From JABCPE02 sp963520375 (GTDB lineage: Bacteria > Bacteroidota > Bacteroidia > Flavobacteriales > Weeksellaceae), in NCBI GenBank assembly GCA_963520375.1, contig CAUQQF010000017.1:1-40445 (forward strand): a DNA stretch of 40,445 nt. Reading direction: 5' to 3'. The translations under genes were made by a program, and so were the position numbers. The notes below the pieces were generated by a model. It saw only the letters and a list, made by a program, of their open reading frames with translations, was not told the DNA's origin and made no database searches. Below, piece by piece: positions 22,817-31,749 of the stretch (its first letter is position 1; each line of letters starts with the position of its first letter).

Positions 22817-23932
22817 ATGAAAAATATCACATTAAATACAATTTCAGAAGCCATAGAAGACCTTAAAAACGGCAAAATCATCATCGTAGTAGATGATGAA
22901 AACCGCGAGAACGAGGGCGATTTCCTCTCTGCAGCGGAGCTGACCACACCAGAGATTATCAATTTTATGACCATCCATGGGCGTGGGCTTATCTGTACGC
23001 CGCTTCCCGAAAGCAGGTGTGATGAACTGGGCTTGGAGGCGATGGTTTCCCGCAGTACTGACCCAAAAGAAACGGCCTTTACGGTATCAGTGGATTTACT
23101 GGGAGATGGCGTATCTACAGGGATTTCTGCCAATGATAGGGCAAGGACTATTTTAGCCTTAATGGATGAAAAGAGCAAACCTACTGATTTCATGCGACCT
23201 GGGCATATTTTCCCTCTCAGAGCCAAAGAAGGCGGAGTACTAAAACGCGCAGGACATACCGAGGCAGCGATAGATTTGACCAGACTTGCAGGACTGAAAG
23301 AGGGCGGAGTAATCTGCGAAATCATGAACGAAGATGGAACGATGGCGAGGCTTCCACAGTTGGCAGAACTTGCCCAAAAGCAAAACCTAAAAATAGTTTC
23401 CATAGAGGATTTGATAGAATACCGCTTGAAAAATGGAGATTTGATAGATAAAATCGAAGAAAGAGAAGTGAAGACTTTTTATGGAGATTTTAGGTTTTAT
23501 GCCTTTAAGGAGAAATACACAGAGCAGGTGCATTTTGCTTTGTCCAAAGGGAGCTGGTCGGTAAATGATGAGGTTCTCGTGCGGGTGCAGTCTTCGGGCT
23601 CTTACTTCGATGTGCTGAGTATTTTGGCTAATGGCGAGAAGTCTTTATTGGAGAAAATAACTGCTAAAATAAACGAAGAGGGCAGAGGAGTGATAGTTTT
23701 TATCAATAATGTTTCCACTACGGAGAATACACTGCGAAAACTTCAGCAGTTCATTAATAATCAAGAAAATACAGAGTTTAGAAATACTCAGAATTTTAAA
23801 GATTATGGAATAGGAATTCAGATTATCAAGGAGTTAGGAATTCATAAAATAAAAATTTTATCTCAAAATACAGATCAGAAACCAATAGTAAGCGGTTATG
23901 ATGTGGAGATTACAGAAATGGTAAAAATTTGA
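22817..23932 (+). CDS. ribB: 3,4-dihydroxy-2-butanone-4-phosphate synthase with degenerate GTP cyclohydrolase II half
   Basis: RibB makes 3,4-dihydroxy-2-butanone 4-phosphate from ribulose 5-phosphate for riboflavin. Residues 1-205 are a complete RibB domain: VVDDENRENEGDFLSAAEL, FMTIHGRGLICTPL, DRARTILALM and RAGHTEAAIDLTRLAGLKEG. Residues about 215-371 align in position to RibA (TFYGDFRFYAF, GIGIQIIKELGI), but the zinc-binding Cys cluster is gone: the stretch at 257-273 reads VQSSGSYFDVLSILANG where RibA has three Cys. The RQEGRGIGL catalytic segment is also replaced. The RibA half is almost surely inactive, so an active RibA must be encoded elsewhere. Length (371) is typical of RibBA fusions. 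corA starts 4 nt after the stop. Confidence 0.93.
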   Translation: MKNITLNTISEAIEDLKNGKIIIVVDDENRENEGDFLSAAELTTPEIINFMTIHGRGLICTPLPESRCDELGLEAMVSRSTDPKETAFTVSVDLLGDGVSTGISANDRARTILALMDEKSKPTDFMRPGHIFPLRAKEGGVLKRAGHTEAAIDLTRLAGLKEGGVICEIMNEDGTMARLPQLAELAQKQNLKIVSIEDLIEYRLKNGDLIDKIEEREVKTFYGDFRFYAFKEKYTEQVHFALSKGSWSVNDEVLVRVQSSGSYFDVLSILANGEKSLLEKITAKINEEGRGVIVFINNVSTTENTLRKLQQFINNQENTEFRNTQNFKDYGIGIQIIKELGIHKIKILSQNTDQKPIVSGYDVEITEMVKI

Positions 23933-23936
23933 TATT

Positions 23937-24842
23937 ATGATAGTTAAGTCACTATACAAAAATGATGTTTTCGAATGGATTGACATTCAGGATATGAAAT
24001 ATGAAAATATTTCAGAAATATCTAAACAATACAAAATCAATATATTACACCTAAAAGATTGTATCAATACCAATCACCTTCCCAAAGCGGAAGATTTGGG
24101 CGAAATTAAATTTATTCTTGCGAGAACGAGTTCTGAGCCAGGCAACAAGTTTTTGAATTCCATTAATGATATTAGTACAAAAGTTGGGATTTTCATCAAA
24201 GAAAATCTTATTCTGACGGTTCATAGAGTTGATAATGAGCGGATTAAAAAACTCTCCGAAGAACTGAAAAATGAGACTTTTCAGGCTGCTAATCCCTATC
24301 GGATAGCCTTGGAGCTGGGTTCTGGCATTTTGAAATCTTATAGAAAAGAAAATATCAATCTTTTGGAGAAAATGGAAAAAATAGAGAATGATATTTTCAC
24401 TAAAACGGATTCTAACTCTAACGAAATCAAGCGTCTATATCGTCTTAAAAGACGAGCGAGCCTTAATCTGAAACTTTTGTCCATTTCTAATGAGTGGGTT
24501 AATTTTTATGACAAACTCCCGATAGAAAAAATAGAATTCAATGATTTGAAGGATACCTATACGGAGGTGATGAGTGGTTTTGAATATCTTAACTCTCAGT
24601 CTACCAGCCTTATAAGTCTATTTTTGGCGCTGTCTGACCAGAGAAATAACGAGTCCATGAAAATTTTAGCTGTATATTCAGCGTATTTCTTGCCGATAAC
24701 CTTTTTGGCGAGTCTCTACGGAATGAATTTTCAGGAAATGTTCGGAATAGACCATGAATACGGCTTTTATTGGATGCTTGGCATTATGGTAGTCATCGTG
24801 ATAGTGACTTCTATTTTCATGAAAAGGAAAAATGTGAAATAA
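23937..24842 (+). CDS. corA: CorA-family magnesium/divalent cation channel
   Basis: 301 residues. A long soluble helical N-terminal part (the cytosolic funnel) is followed by two C-terminal transmembrane helices. The first ends with the invariant GMN signature (YGMNFQEMFG), and the second is GFYWMLGIMVVIVIVTSIFM. The selectivity loop after GMN (FQEMFGIDHEYGF) has acidic residues as expected. The ATG lies 4 nt after the ribB stop, so it is probably in one operon with it. It may carry Mg2+, Co2+ or Zn2+; the sequence cannot decide which. Confidence 0.93.
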   Translation: MIVKSLYKNDVFEWIDIQDMKYENISEISKQYKINILHLKDCINTNHLPKAEDLGEIKFILARTSSEPGNKFLNSINDISTKVGIFIKENLILTVHRVDNERIKKLSEELKNETFQAANPYRIALELGSGILKSYRKENINLLEKMEKIENDIFTKTDSNSNEIKRLYRLKRRASLNLKLLSISNEWVNFYDKLPIEKIEFNDLKDTYTEVMSGFEYLNSQSTSLISLFLALSDQRNNESMKILAVYSAYFLPITFLASLYGMNFQEMFGIDHEYGFYWMLGIMVVIVIVTSIFMKRKNVK

Positions 24843-24856
24843 TTAAAACACTGAAT

Positions 24857-25588
24857 ATGAGCGATATTACGCAGAATCAAAAAAGTATGAAAAAATTTTA
24901 TGATGATATTTCAGAGAAATATGATTTGATTTTTTCATTGTCTCCACTGCACAAGACTTTTTTTGCAGAGGAAATAAAAGGCAAAAAAGTTTTGGATGTG
25001 GGCGCAGGAACAGGGAATTTGTCCCAGTATTTACTTGGAGAAAACTACGATGTTACAGCCATTGATATCAACGAAAAACTCATCAATAAAGCAAAAGAGA
25101 AAGGCGTAGAAATCGTTAATATGAGCATGCTTGATATTGACAGGCTTCCGAAATTTACGACCATTATCAACATAGGAAACACGCTTCCTCATTTGGAAAA
25201 CAAGAAAGAGATTTCAATTTTTTTGCAGAAAGCCTATGCCCAGCTGGAACAAGGCGGGAAACTAATCATCCAAATGGTGAATTTTTGGAAATTCACATCC
25301 AAAAATAAAGAAGGAAATTTTTTAGGAAATTTGCCGCTAATTGATAATGAGGGAGTTACTTTTGAGCGTTCTTATTATTTGAATGAAGAAGGAAATATTA
25401 TTTTCAAAACTATTTTAGATAAAAAAGTTGAAAACGAAGAGGTTTTGATAAATATTGATTATCAAGAGCTTAAAGGGTTTTTGGAGAATGCAGGGTTTAA
25501 AAATATTCAGTTTTATGGCGGGTTTAATAAAGTTGATTTTAATCCAGAAAACTCTATGCCTGTGATAGTTACAGCAGAAAAATTATAG
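24857..25588 (+). CDS. Class I SAM-dependent methyltransferase
   Basis: 243 residues from ATG 24857. An upstream in-frame extension to 24770 overlaps corA and is rejected. Motif I KVLDVGAGTGNLSQYLL (about residues 46-62), the acidic end of strand 2 (VTAIDINEKLI) and motif IV NIGNTLPHLE are present. It belongs to the Methyltransf_11/25 type; the substrate is not predictable. MKKFYDDISEKYDLIF at the front is the usual lead-in for small-molecule methyltransferases. It lies 14 nt after corA and 3 nt before the next gene, so probably in the same transcript. Confidence 0.88.
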   Translation: MSDITQNQKSMKKFYDDISEKYDLIFSLSPLHKTFFAEEIKGKKVLDVGAGTGNLSQYLLGENYDVTAIDINEKLINKAKEKGVEIVNMSMLDIDRLPKFTTIINIGNTLPHLENKKEISIFLQKAYAQLEQGGKLIIQMVNFWKFTSKNKEGNFLGNLPLIDNEGVTFERSYYLNEEGNIIFKTILDKKVENEEVLINIDYQELKGFLENAGFKNIQFYGGFNKVDFNPENSMPVIVTAEKL

Positions 25589-25591
25589 AAA

Positions 25592-26113
25592 ATGGCTTTG
25601 ATTAGAGAAGTTTTAGGAAAAACTCCTATTGTGGGCGAGGATGTATTTTTAGCGGAAACGACTGTGATTATCGGAGATGTGGCGATGGGTGATGCGTGCA
25701 GCATTTGGTATAATGCCGTATTGAGAGGGGATGTGAACAGCATCAGGCTGAGTGACAGGGTGAATATTCAAGATAATGTAACCGTGCACTGCACTTACGA
25801 AAAACATGCGACCATTATAGGAAATGATGTTTCCATCGGGCATAATGCGGTGGTTCATGGGTGCAAAATAAAGGATAATGTGCTTATCGGTATGGGGGCT
25901 ATTGTTATGGATGGCTGTCTGATAGAGTCTCATGCTGTGGTGGCGGCAGGTTCAGTGGTTACGCAGGGAACGCACATCGGGGAAGGCGAACTCTGGGCAG
26001 GAGTTCCCGCAAAAAAGATAAAAGATGTTTCGCAAGACCTTATGGAATCTGAAATACAGCGAATAAGCAGAAATTATGTAAAATATTCCTCTTGGTATAA
26101 AGAGAAAAAATAA
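25592..26113 (+). CDS. Gamma-carbonic anhydrase-like hexapeptide-repeat protein
   Basis: 173 residues forming a left-handed beta-helix with repeats visible as DVAMGDACSIWYNAVLRGDV, RLSDRVNIQDNVTVHC, IIGNDVSIGHNAVVHGCKI and NVLIGMGAIVMDGCLI. The three zinc-ligand histidines of the family are present in VHC, GHNA and VHGC. The family (YrdA/PaaY/Cam-like) contains true carbonic anhydrases and proteins of unsettled activity. Length is standard. It is followed after a 34-nt gap by the AAA+ gene. Confidence 0.93.
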   Translation: MALIREVLGKTPIVGEDVFLAETTVIIGDVAMGDACSIWYNAVLRGDVNSIRLSDRVNIQDNVTVHCTYEKHATIIGNDVSIGHNAVVHGCKIKDNVLIGMGAIVMDGCLIESHAVVAAGSVVTQGTHIGEGELWAGVPAKKIKDVSQDLMESEIQRISRNYVKYSSWYKEKK

Positions 26114-26147
26114 ACAAAATATTAAAGTATAAATTAAATTTAAAAAG

Positions 26148-27290
26148 ATGAGAATAAAAGAATCAGAATTTTACAAACCATTTTATTTAATGGGGTATGA
26201 TGGTGAAGCATCGGCAGTAAAGCTTTATGACAAGATGGATGTTTCTCACTCTTCGTCGCCTTATAGAGCATTATTAAATAATACTATGGCAAATCTGTAT
26301 ATCGGTAATGATGAACTGGTTATACACAAAGAAAAACTCTCTCAGTTCCAGAAATGTGAGGATTTCCAAACGATGGAATATTCATCAAAAACCAATGAGC
26401 TTTATGAGAGCGAGGAGTGCTATTTTCATCCTGAATTAGATCTTTTCATATTGATAAACAGAGACTTGTCTGATGACTATGATACAGAAGTTTTTGAGGA
26501 AGGGCTCTATCGTGTGGAGTATGTTTATTATAAAAATGATGCTCCTAATACTAAGGAAAATCTTATAAAACTTTTCAGCGAATATTTTGAAAAATATATT
26601 TCTAAAGAAGCCAAAGTATCTATTTTGCTGAAGGATAATTCAGGTTTTGACTTGAAAACTCATACGATAAAACCTCACAGAATAGATTTGGATCTGATGT
26701 ACAATGATGATTTTATGGAGGTGCATACCAGAGTGAAACATACAATAACCAATGAAAACAAGGGAATCGTGCTGCTTCACGGGATTGCAGGTTCTGGAAA
26801 GACCAACTACATCAAATGGCTGACGAGCCAGATTCCGAATAAAAAATTCATCTTCATACCGACTACGATGATTTCTTCGCTCACAGACCCTAGTTTTATT
26901 GGAGTTTTGGTGGATAATCAGAATTCAGTTTTGGTGCTGGAAGATTGTGAAAACTACATTGCGGAGAGAACAACGCTCAACAGCAATACAGATGTGGTTT
27001 CTTCGATTCTGAATATAGCAGACGGAATGCTGTCGGATGTACTTGAATGTCAGCTAATTTGTACATTTAATTCGGATATATCCAAAATAGATTCTGCCCT
27101 GCTGAGAAAAGGAAGGCTGATAGCGGAGTATAAGTTCCGAGAGCTGACCATAGAAAAATGTAATGCTTACCTGAAATCAATAGGCAAGGACATTACCGTA
27201 GATGAGCCTCGTTCTCTGGCGGAACTTACGAATATGGATGAAAAATCACTGAAAGACACTACAAAAGAAAATAAAAAAATAGGTTTTTGA
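26148..27290 (+). CDS. BCS1-like AAA+ ATPase, unknown role
   Basis: 380 residues. The N-terminal ~200 residues have no recognised domain. The C-terminal AAA+ module has Walker A HGIAGSGKTNY (G212-T219), Walker B LVLEDCEN (E265-D266), sensor 1 CTFNSD and the arginine finger region ALLRKGRLIAEYKF. The 'SALLRKGRL' arrangement and the small lid domain (TIEKCNAYLKSIG) are those of BCS1-type members. The bacterial role is undefined. No membrane helix is seen. The stop overlaps the mtgA start (TGATG), indicating coupling. Confidence 0.82.
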   Translation: MRIKESEFYKPFYLMGYDGEASAVKLYDKMDVSHSSSPYRALLNNTMANLYIGNDELVIHKEKLSQFQKCEDFQTMEYSSKTNELYESEECYFHPELDLFILINRDLSDDYDTEVFEEGLYRVEYVYYKNDAPNTKENLIKLFSEYFEKYISKEAKVSILLKDNSGFDLKTHTIKPHRIDLDLMYNDDFMEVHTRVKHTITNENKGIVLLHGIAGSGKTNYIKWLTSQIPNKKFIFIPTTMISSLTDPSFIGVLVDNQNSVLVLEDCENYIAERTTLNSNTDVVSSILNIADGMLSDVLECQLICTFNSDISKIDSALLRKGRLIAEYKFRELTIEKCNAYLKSIGKDITVDEPRSLAELTNMDEKSLKDTTKENKKIGF

Positions 27291-27937
27291 TGCTGAAATA
27301 TTTGAAGAAAATAATTTATTTTATTTTAATATTTTACCTTTTAGCGGTGGTTTGGGGCAGATTTTTTAATCCCATCATCACATGGACGCAGCTCGGCGGT
27401 TTGTTTCAATATCAGAAATTAGACCGCGAGTATGTTTCCTATGATGAAATGGGCGATTATGTGAAAATAGCCGTCATAGCATCAGAAGACCAAAACTATT
27501 ATAAACACGATGGTTTTGATTTCAAAGCTATTGAGAGGGCCATGGAGAATAATGAAAAAGGAAAACGAATACAGGGAGGAAGCACGATTTCCCAGCAGAC
27601 AGCCAAAAATATTTTCCTTTGGAATAATAGAAGCTGGTTCAGAAAAGGCTTGGAAGTGGTTTTTACTTTTGCGATTGAAAAGGTTTGGAATAAGAAAATC
27701 ATTATGGAGAGGTATCTCAATTCCATAGAGATGGGGCAGGGGGTCTTCGGTGTGGAGGCGGCTTCGCGGTATTATTTTAAGAAATCGGCTAAAAATCTTA
27801 CCAAAAGCGAGGCGGCGTGGATAGCAGCGGTTCTTCCAAATCCAAAAAAATACGACCCAAAAAATCCAACGCCAGCGCTGAAAAGAAAACACAGCTGGAT
27901 AATGAAGCAGATGAACCATATCCACCTACAAGAGTAG
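27290..27937 (+). CDS. mtgA: Monofunctional peptidoglycan glycosyltransferase
   Basis: A GT51 enzyme that polymerises lipid II glycan strands. 215 residues from ATG 27290, with an N-terminal membrane anchor (YLKKIIYFILIFYLLAVVWG). The catalytic motifs are IASEDQNYYKHDGFD (Glu of motif 1), GGSTISQQTAKNIFLW (motif 2) and the MERYLNSIEMGQGVFGVEAA region. No transpeptidase domain follows, so it is the monofunctional form. The TTG at 27287 just before is an alternative start, but the ATG makes the TGATG overlap with the AAA+ gene. It is convergent with the DUF721 gene, which ends right at its stop. Confidence 0.94.
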   Translation: MLKYLKKIIYFILIFYLLAVVWGRFFNPIITWTQLGGLFQYQKLDREYVSYDEMGDYVKIAVIASEDQNYYKHDGFDFKAIERAMENNEKGKRIQGGSTISQQTAKNIFLWNNRSWFRKGLEVVFTFAIEKVWNKKIIMERYLNSIEMGQGVFGVEAASRYYFKKSAKNLTKSEAAWIAAVLPNPKKYDPKNPTPALKRKHSWIMKQMNHIHLQE

Positions 27938-28225
27938 TTATAGAATGATGATTTGGGTAATTTCTATTCCCAGTTCAGAAGAAATTTTATTGACATAGAA
28001 CGATTTTCGCATCTGAAAATCGTTTTTTAGTAAAGGAGATTTTATTTTTAGGCTGAGAACGCCTTTGTTTAGCCGAACTTGTTCTATTTCATTAAAAAGA
28101 CTTTCGTCCAAGTATTCTCGGAGAAAGTCTTTTATTTTAAATGAAACCAAAATCTCATCAAAACCATAGATTTTAGCCAAACTTTTTACCAATTCTGAAG
28201 AGTGAAATTCTCTTTTCTTTTTCAT
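27938..28225 (-). CDS. DUF721 (DciA-like) protein
   Basis: 95 residues with no signal. The start KKREFHSSELVKSLAKIYG and the KGVLSLKIKSPLLKNDFQMR strand-helix core match the short DUF721 proteins of Bacteroidota, whose larger homologue DciA assists loading of the replicative helicase. The KH-like core is here but the flexible DnaB-binding tail of long DciA proteins is not. The stop abuts the mtgA stop on the other strand. pdxJ lies 11 nt downstream of its start side, though the two are probably separate units. Confidence 0.8.
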   Translation of the reverse strand: MKKKREFHSSELVKSLAKIYGFDEILVSFKIKDFLREYLDESLFNEIEQVRLNKGVLSLKIKSPLLKNDFQMRKSFYVNKISSELGIEITQIIIL

Positions 28226-28236
28226 GTAAGAAAAAA

Positions 28237-28959
28237 TTATCTGTGGATTTCTAATCTTTTTTGGTAAGCCTGAACAGTATTTTCCATGCCCATGTAGAGA
28301 GCCTCACTGATGAGTGCATGCCCTATGGACACCTCCAAGAGATTTGGGATAGTTTCTGCGAAATATCGTAGATTTTCAAGGCTTAAATCATGCCCTGCAT
28401 TGATGCCCAGTCCCAGCTCGCTTGCACGAATAGCTGTTTCTAAATAAGGTTTGATAGCAGCCTCTTTATTGGCTTTATATCCAGAAGCATAGGCCTCTGT
28501 GTATAGTTCTATGCGGTCAGCTCCTGTTTTAGCAGCATAATCACAAAGTTCCGGTTTAGGGTCAAGGAAAATAGAAGTCCTAATGCCAGCTCGTTTGAAC
28601 TCTGATATGATGTCTGTCAGAAAGTACAGATGAGTTTTGGTGTCCCAGCCAGCATTGGAAGTGATGGCATTATCTGCATCAGGAACCAAAGTCACCTGTG
28701 TAGGTTTGATTTCCAAAACCATATCTATGAATGGTCGGTGCGGATTGCCTTCGATATTAAATTCCGTATGCACCAGCGGTTTTAGGTCATAGACATCTTG
28801 TCTTGTGATGTGGCGCTGGTCTGGTCTTGGGTGAATAGTGATGCCATCTGCTCCGAACTCCTGAATTTTCACTGCGGCTTCCGTTACGCTAGGAAGCAGC
28901 CCTCCTCTGGAATTTCGGAGGGTCGCTATTTTATTGATATTTACACTTAATTTTGTCAT
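28237..28959 (-). CDS. pdxJ: Pyridoxine 5'-phosphate synthase
   Basis: PdxJ condenses 1-deoxyxylulose 5-phosphate with 3-amino-2-oxopropyl phosphate in the DXP-dependent vitamin B6 route. 240 residues, TIM-barrel, with LSVNINKIATLRNSRGG at the start, HPRPDQRHI (phosphate/substrate loop), EFNIEGNP, and GINAGHDLSLENL. Length is normal. A TAnnTTTG box lies 21 nt before the ATG. Confidence 0.96.
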   Translation of the reverse strand: MTKLSVNINKIATLRNSRGGLLPSVTEAAVKIQEFGADGITIHPRPDQRHITRQDVYDLKPLVHTEFNIEGNPHRPFIDMVLEIKPTQVTLVPDADNAITSNAGWDTKTHLYFLTDIISEFKRAGIRTSIFLDPKPELCDYAAKTGADRIELYTEAYASGYKANKEAAIKPYLETAIRASELGLGINAGHDLSLENLRYFAETIPNLLEVSIGHALISEALYMGMENTVQAYQKRLEIHR

Positions 28960-28980
28960 TGAAAAGATTTAAATTTTTTT

Positions 28981-28988
28981 CAAAAATA
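28981..28988 (-). promoter_or_regulatory. pdxJ promoter -7 element
   Basis: Minus-strand TATTTTTG (28981-28988 complement) matches TAnnTTTG. A TTG 23 nt further upstream could act as -33. Confidence 0.5.
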
Positions 28989-29008
28989 CTAAAAACCATG
29001 CAGATGAA

Positions 29009-29941
29009 CTACAAGGATTTTAATTTACCTTTGAAATCATCTATGGATTGGTAGCCTTTTTGGGACATAATTTCTTTTAATTCAGATAGAAGTCGCCCGA
29101 ATATAGACGGATTTTCTTTCATCAGCTGAGAGCCTACCTGAACCATACTTGCTCCGCAGAGAATATGCTCAAAGACATCCTGCCCAGTGAGAACGCCACC
29201 GCAGCCGATGACTTGGATATTTTTATTTAGTCTGATGTACATTGCGCGGACATTAGCCAGAGCGGTAGGTTTGATGTATTCACCGCCGATTCCGCCAAAT
29301 CCATCCTTTGGTCTGATAACGACTTCTTCTTTTTCCGTGTTGATATAGAGCCCGTTTCCGATGGAGTTGATACAATTCACATAGTGGAGCGGGAATTTAT
29401 TCAGCACCTCTGCAATTTTGTCAAAATGTGCCATATCGAAATAAGGCGGAAGTTTTATGCCCAAAGGTTTTTTGATGAAAGTAAAAACTTCTTGTAAAAT
29501 TCGTTCTGTAGCCTCAAAATCATAGCCTGTTTGAGGTTTTCCAGGGACATTAGGACAAGAGAGGTTAAGCTCTATAATGCCTTTAAAATCAGATGAATTT
29601 ACTTTTTTCAGCATTTCCATATTTTCCTCAAAAGACATTCCTGCCACGGAGAGGAAGATGGTTTGTTCGTGCTTTTCTTGGAATTTTAAGGCATAGTCTA
29701 GATAGTAGTCCAGCCCTTCATTAGGCAGTCCCATGGAGTTGATAGTCCCTAGTGGAACTTCCACATATCGCGGCGATGGATTTCCTTCGCGGTATTTCGC
29801 TGTGGCACTTTTGGTTACGAAACTTCCGCAGTCAGAGAGGTGAAGTTCATTTAGTTTTTCTTCCGATTCGCACCAGCATCCAGAGGCGTTCATCAGTGGA
29901 TTTTCGAAGGTGTAATTTCCGATTTTAGATTTGAGGTTCAT
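29009..29941 (-). CDS. pyrD: Dihydroorotate dehydrogenase, class 1A type
   Basis: Oxidises dihydroorotate to orotate in pyrimidine synthesis, using FMN. 310 residues. The catalytic-loop block NLSCPNVPGKPQ with Cys as base is the hallmark of class 1A (fumarate-reducing, cytosolic) enzymes such as the Lactococcus A type, and the length agrees. There is no N-terminal membrane-binding extension as in class 2 and no PyrK partner gene as in class 1B. PLMNASGCWCESEEKLNEL and GCGGVLTGQDVFEHILCGA are FMN-binding segments. It is the last gene of a minus-strand run after the GNAT gene (25-nt gap). The class is inferred from motif memory. Confidence 0.9.
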   Translation of the reverse strand: MNLKSKIGNYTFENPLMNASGCWCESEEKLNELHLSDCGSFVTKSATAKYREGNPSPRYVEVPLGTINSMGLPNEGLDYYLDYALKFQEKHEQTIFLSVAGMSFEENMEMLKKVNSSDFKGIIELNLSCPNVPGKPQTGYDFEATERILQEVFTFIKKPLGIKLPPYFDMAHFDKIAEVLNKFPLHYVNCINSIGNGLYINTEKEEVVIRPKDGFGGIGGEYIKPTALANVRAMYIRLNKNIQVIGCGGVLTGQDVFEHILCGASMVQVGSQLMKENPSIFGRLLSELKEIMSQKGYQSIDDFKGKLKSL

Positions 29942-29966
29942 GAGTGATTATTTTATTGGGTTAGAC

Positions 29967-30494
29967 TTAATTTTGATATACGATTTTATGAATTTCTGCA
30001 ATGGTCTGAGTCAGATTATTAGGCTCAAAGGTTCCCATCAGCCAAAGGTTCAGCGGGTTTTTATCTTGGCTGTAGCTCGGCTGGATATAGCTCTCGTCCA
30101 AGATAGAGAAGCCGTTTTTTTTGTAAAAACCTACTCTTCGCTCAGCTATGTCGCTCAGCTCTTTGGGTTCGGTTTCTAGCACGATGTTTCCGAGGTTTTC
30201 AGTCAAAATAGATAGAATGGTGGAGCCTAAATTAGCACCACGAAGAGCCTCAAAAATCTCAAAATGCTCTATAAATGTAAACTCCGAAAACTCCCATACT
30301 ATAAGGTACCCAGCGAGATTTTCTCCTTTGAAAATGGACAAAATCTTACTATGGTGATTTTCTAAAAGCTTGTAAAACTGCTCCTCATCTCTTCGCTCAT
30401 CAACAGGGAAAGAAGCGCAGTATGAGGAAAAAATATGTCCGTGTTCTTCTCCTTTTGCGGGTTGTATTTGTATGTCGTTTAGAGTAAAAATCAT
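29967..30494 (-). CDS. GNAT-family acetyltransferase
   Basis: 175 residues with the GNAT layout: strand-rich front (GYLIVWEFSEFTFIEHFEIF), acetyl-CoA loop region (EALRGANLGSTILSILTENL, the usual Q/R-x-x-G-x-G/A variant) and a closing FYKKNGFSILDE segment. The substrate is unknown. The start at 30494 is 16 nt after the DUF2851 stop, so it is co-transcribed with it. Confidence 0.82.
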   Translation of the reverse strand: MIFTLNDIQIQPAKGEEHGHIFSSYCASFPVDERRDEEQFYKLLENHHSKILSIFKGENLAGYLIVWEFSEFTFIEHFEIFEALRGANLGSTILSILTENLGNIVLETEPKELSDIAERRVGFYKKNGFSILDESYIQPSYSQDKNPLNLWLMGTFEPNNLTQTIAEIHKIVYQN

Positions 30495-30510
30495 TTGGTT
30501 TAAATTAAAA

Positions 30511-31749
30511 TTAAAATTGTGTCTGACAGCATTCTAAGCATCTTTTTTGGCTGCACCAGTTTTTGTATAAATATAAGAACGCTTGGGAATCTAGGGCAGA
30601 TTTTATCTTCGCACCTAAATCTTTCCATTGTTTGATAATGGAGTTTTTTTCTGGTTTTAGATTTCGGTAAAAATTAAATATAATTTTCTGATTATCAGTT
30701 TTTTCCTTGTGGTAAGAATAAATCACAGGTAGGATGGCATTCAGCAAAATAATTTCTATGAAATCATCTGAAAGTTTTTTAGTTTTAGTTTCGCTTTCCT
30801 TTCCGAAAACATAGTGATTTTCCCAGTATTCAGAGGTTTTTATGTCTTTGAATAAATCTTTCAACTCTTCCACGCTTTTTGCATTGATGATTTTTGAAAA
30901 TAAATTCTGATGCCGAAAATACAACTGAGCCAGCTGTGAAAGCCTTATAGTAGGGAACGAAACGGGCATCATCCGCATGAATTTAGCAGGAAAAACGATG
31001 TCATTTATCCCAAATTTCGCCCTTAAAAACTCAAATTCTTTCAGCCATTTTTGGCTGTCTTTTTCCGAATTATTTAGCAAATCTGCTTTTCCAAATAAGA
31101 GGCTTTCCAGCTGAAAAGGATTTTGAGAAACTTTTTTAATGATTTTAAATTCAATGTTTTGTGCGATTTGCAGGAAAGTTTCCGAATTTACTTTCAGCCC
31201 AAAAGAGTTGGCTATTCTCTGGAACAAAACCGCCTCGTAATCGTTCTTTGTAGCCAGTAACTGTTGTCTGATTTCTTTGTCTTTTTCCTCTAATTTCTGC
31301 AAAACAATTTCCTCGGAAAAATAATTTGGGATTTTTTTGATGCTGAAAATATCTTCACAAGGAATAAAATCCTTTTCTTTGTCAAAGTTATAGTACTGAA
31401 AATCAGTATTTTTAATATATTTTTTCAATTCCAAAGTTGGAATATTTTTTTCTTTCAGTTCCGAAATTTCTTGGTCGTGTTCAAAAACGATATGAAGGAT
31501 AACAGACTGATAATCTTTCTGTTCCGAATGTTTGTGCAGAAGCCAGTCCGAAGATTTTACATGAAATTCAGCATTTCCGAAAAATGTGATGCCTTGTGTT
31601 TTTATTTTTACCGAATGAAAATCAGGGCCAGCATTGCTATTTAGTTTTCCAAAATCTAGGATTTCGATAGGGTTTCCGTCCGTATCCTTCAACAAGAGCG
31701 GATTAAAAACCTTGTTTTCCCAAAGAGTTTGCAAAAACTTTTCTTTCAT
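30511..31749 (-). CDS. DUF2851 family protein
   Basis: 412 residues. It contains the family's conserved front block GKLNSNAGPDFHSVKIKTQG followed by GNAEFHVKSSDWLLHKHSEQ and VILHIVFEHDQEI, and a closing cysteine cluster NWCSQKRCLECC that could bind metal. The D/E/H-rich front block resembles a nuclease-like core, but no function is established for the family. Its start codon abuts the symporter stop, so it is translated from the same message. Confidence 0.9.
   Translation of the reverse strand: MKEKFLQTLWENKVFNPLLLKDTDGNPIEILDFGKLNSNAGPDFHSVKIKTQGITFFGNAEFHVKSSDWLLHKHSEQKDYQSVILHIVFEHDQEISELKEKNIPTLELKKYIKNTDFQYYNFDKEKDFIPCEDIFSIKKIPNYFSEEIVLQKLEEKDKEIRQQLLATKNDYEAVLFQRIANSFGLKVNSETFLQIAQNIEFKIIKKVSQNPFQLESLLFGKADLLNNSEKDSQKWLKEFEFLRAKFGINDIVFPAKFMRMMPVSFPTIRLSQLAQLYFRHQNLFSKIINAKSVEELKDLFKDIKTSEYWENHYVFGKESETKTKKLSDDFIEIILLNAILPVIYSYHKEKTDNQKIIFNFYRNLKPEKNSIIKQWKDLGAKIKSALDSQAFLYLYKNWCSQKRCLECCQTQF

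Noticed and set aside
24770..24856. Longer N-terminus for the methyltransferase
   Set aside because: It overlaps the corA coding end in another frame, and the sequence is unlike methyltransferase leads.
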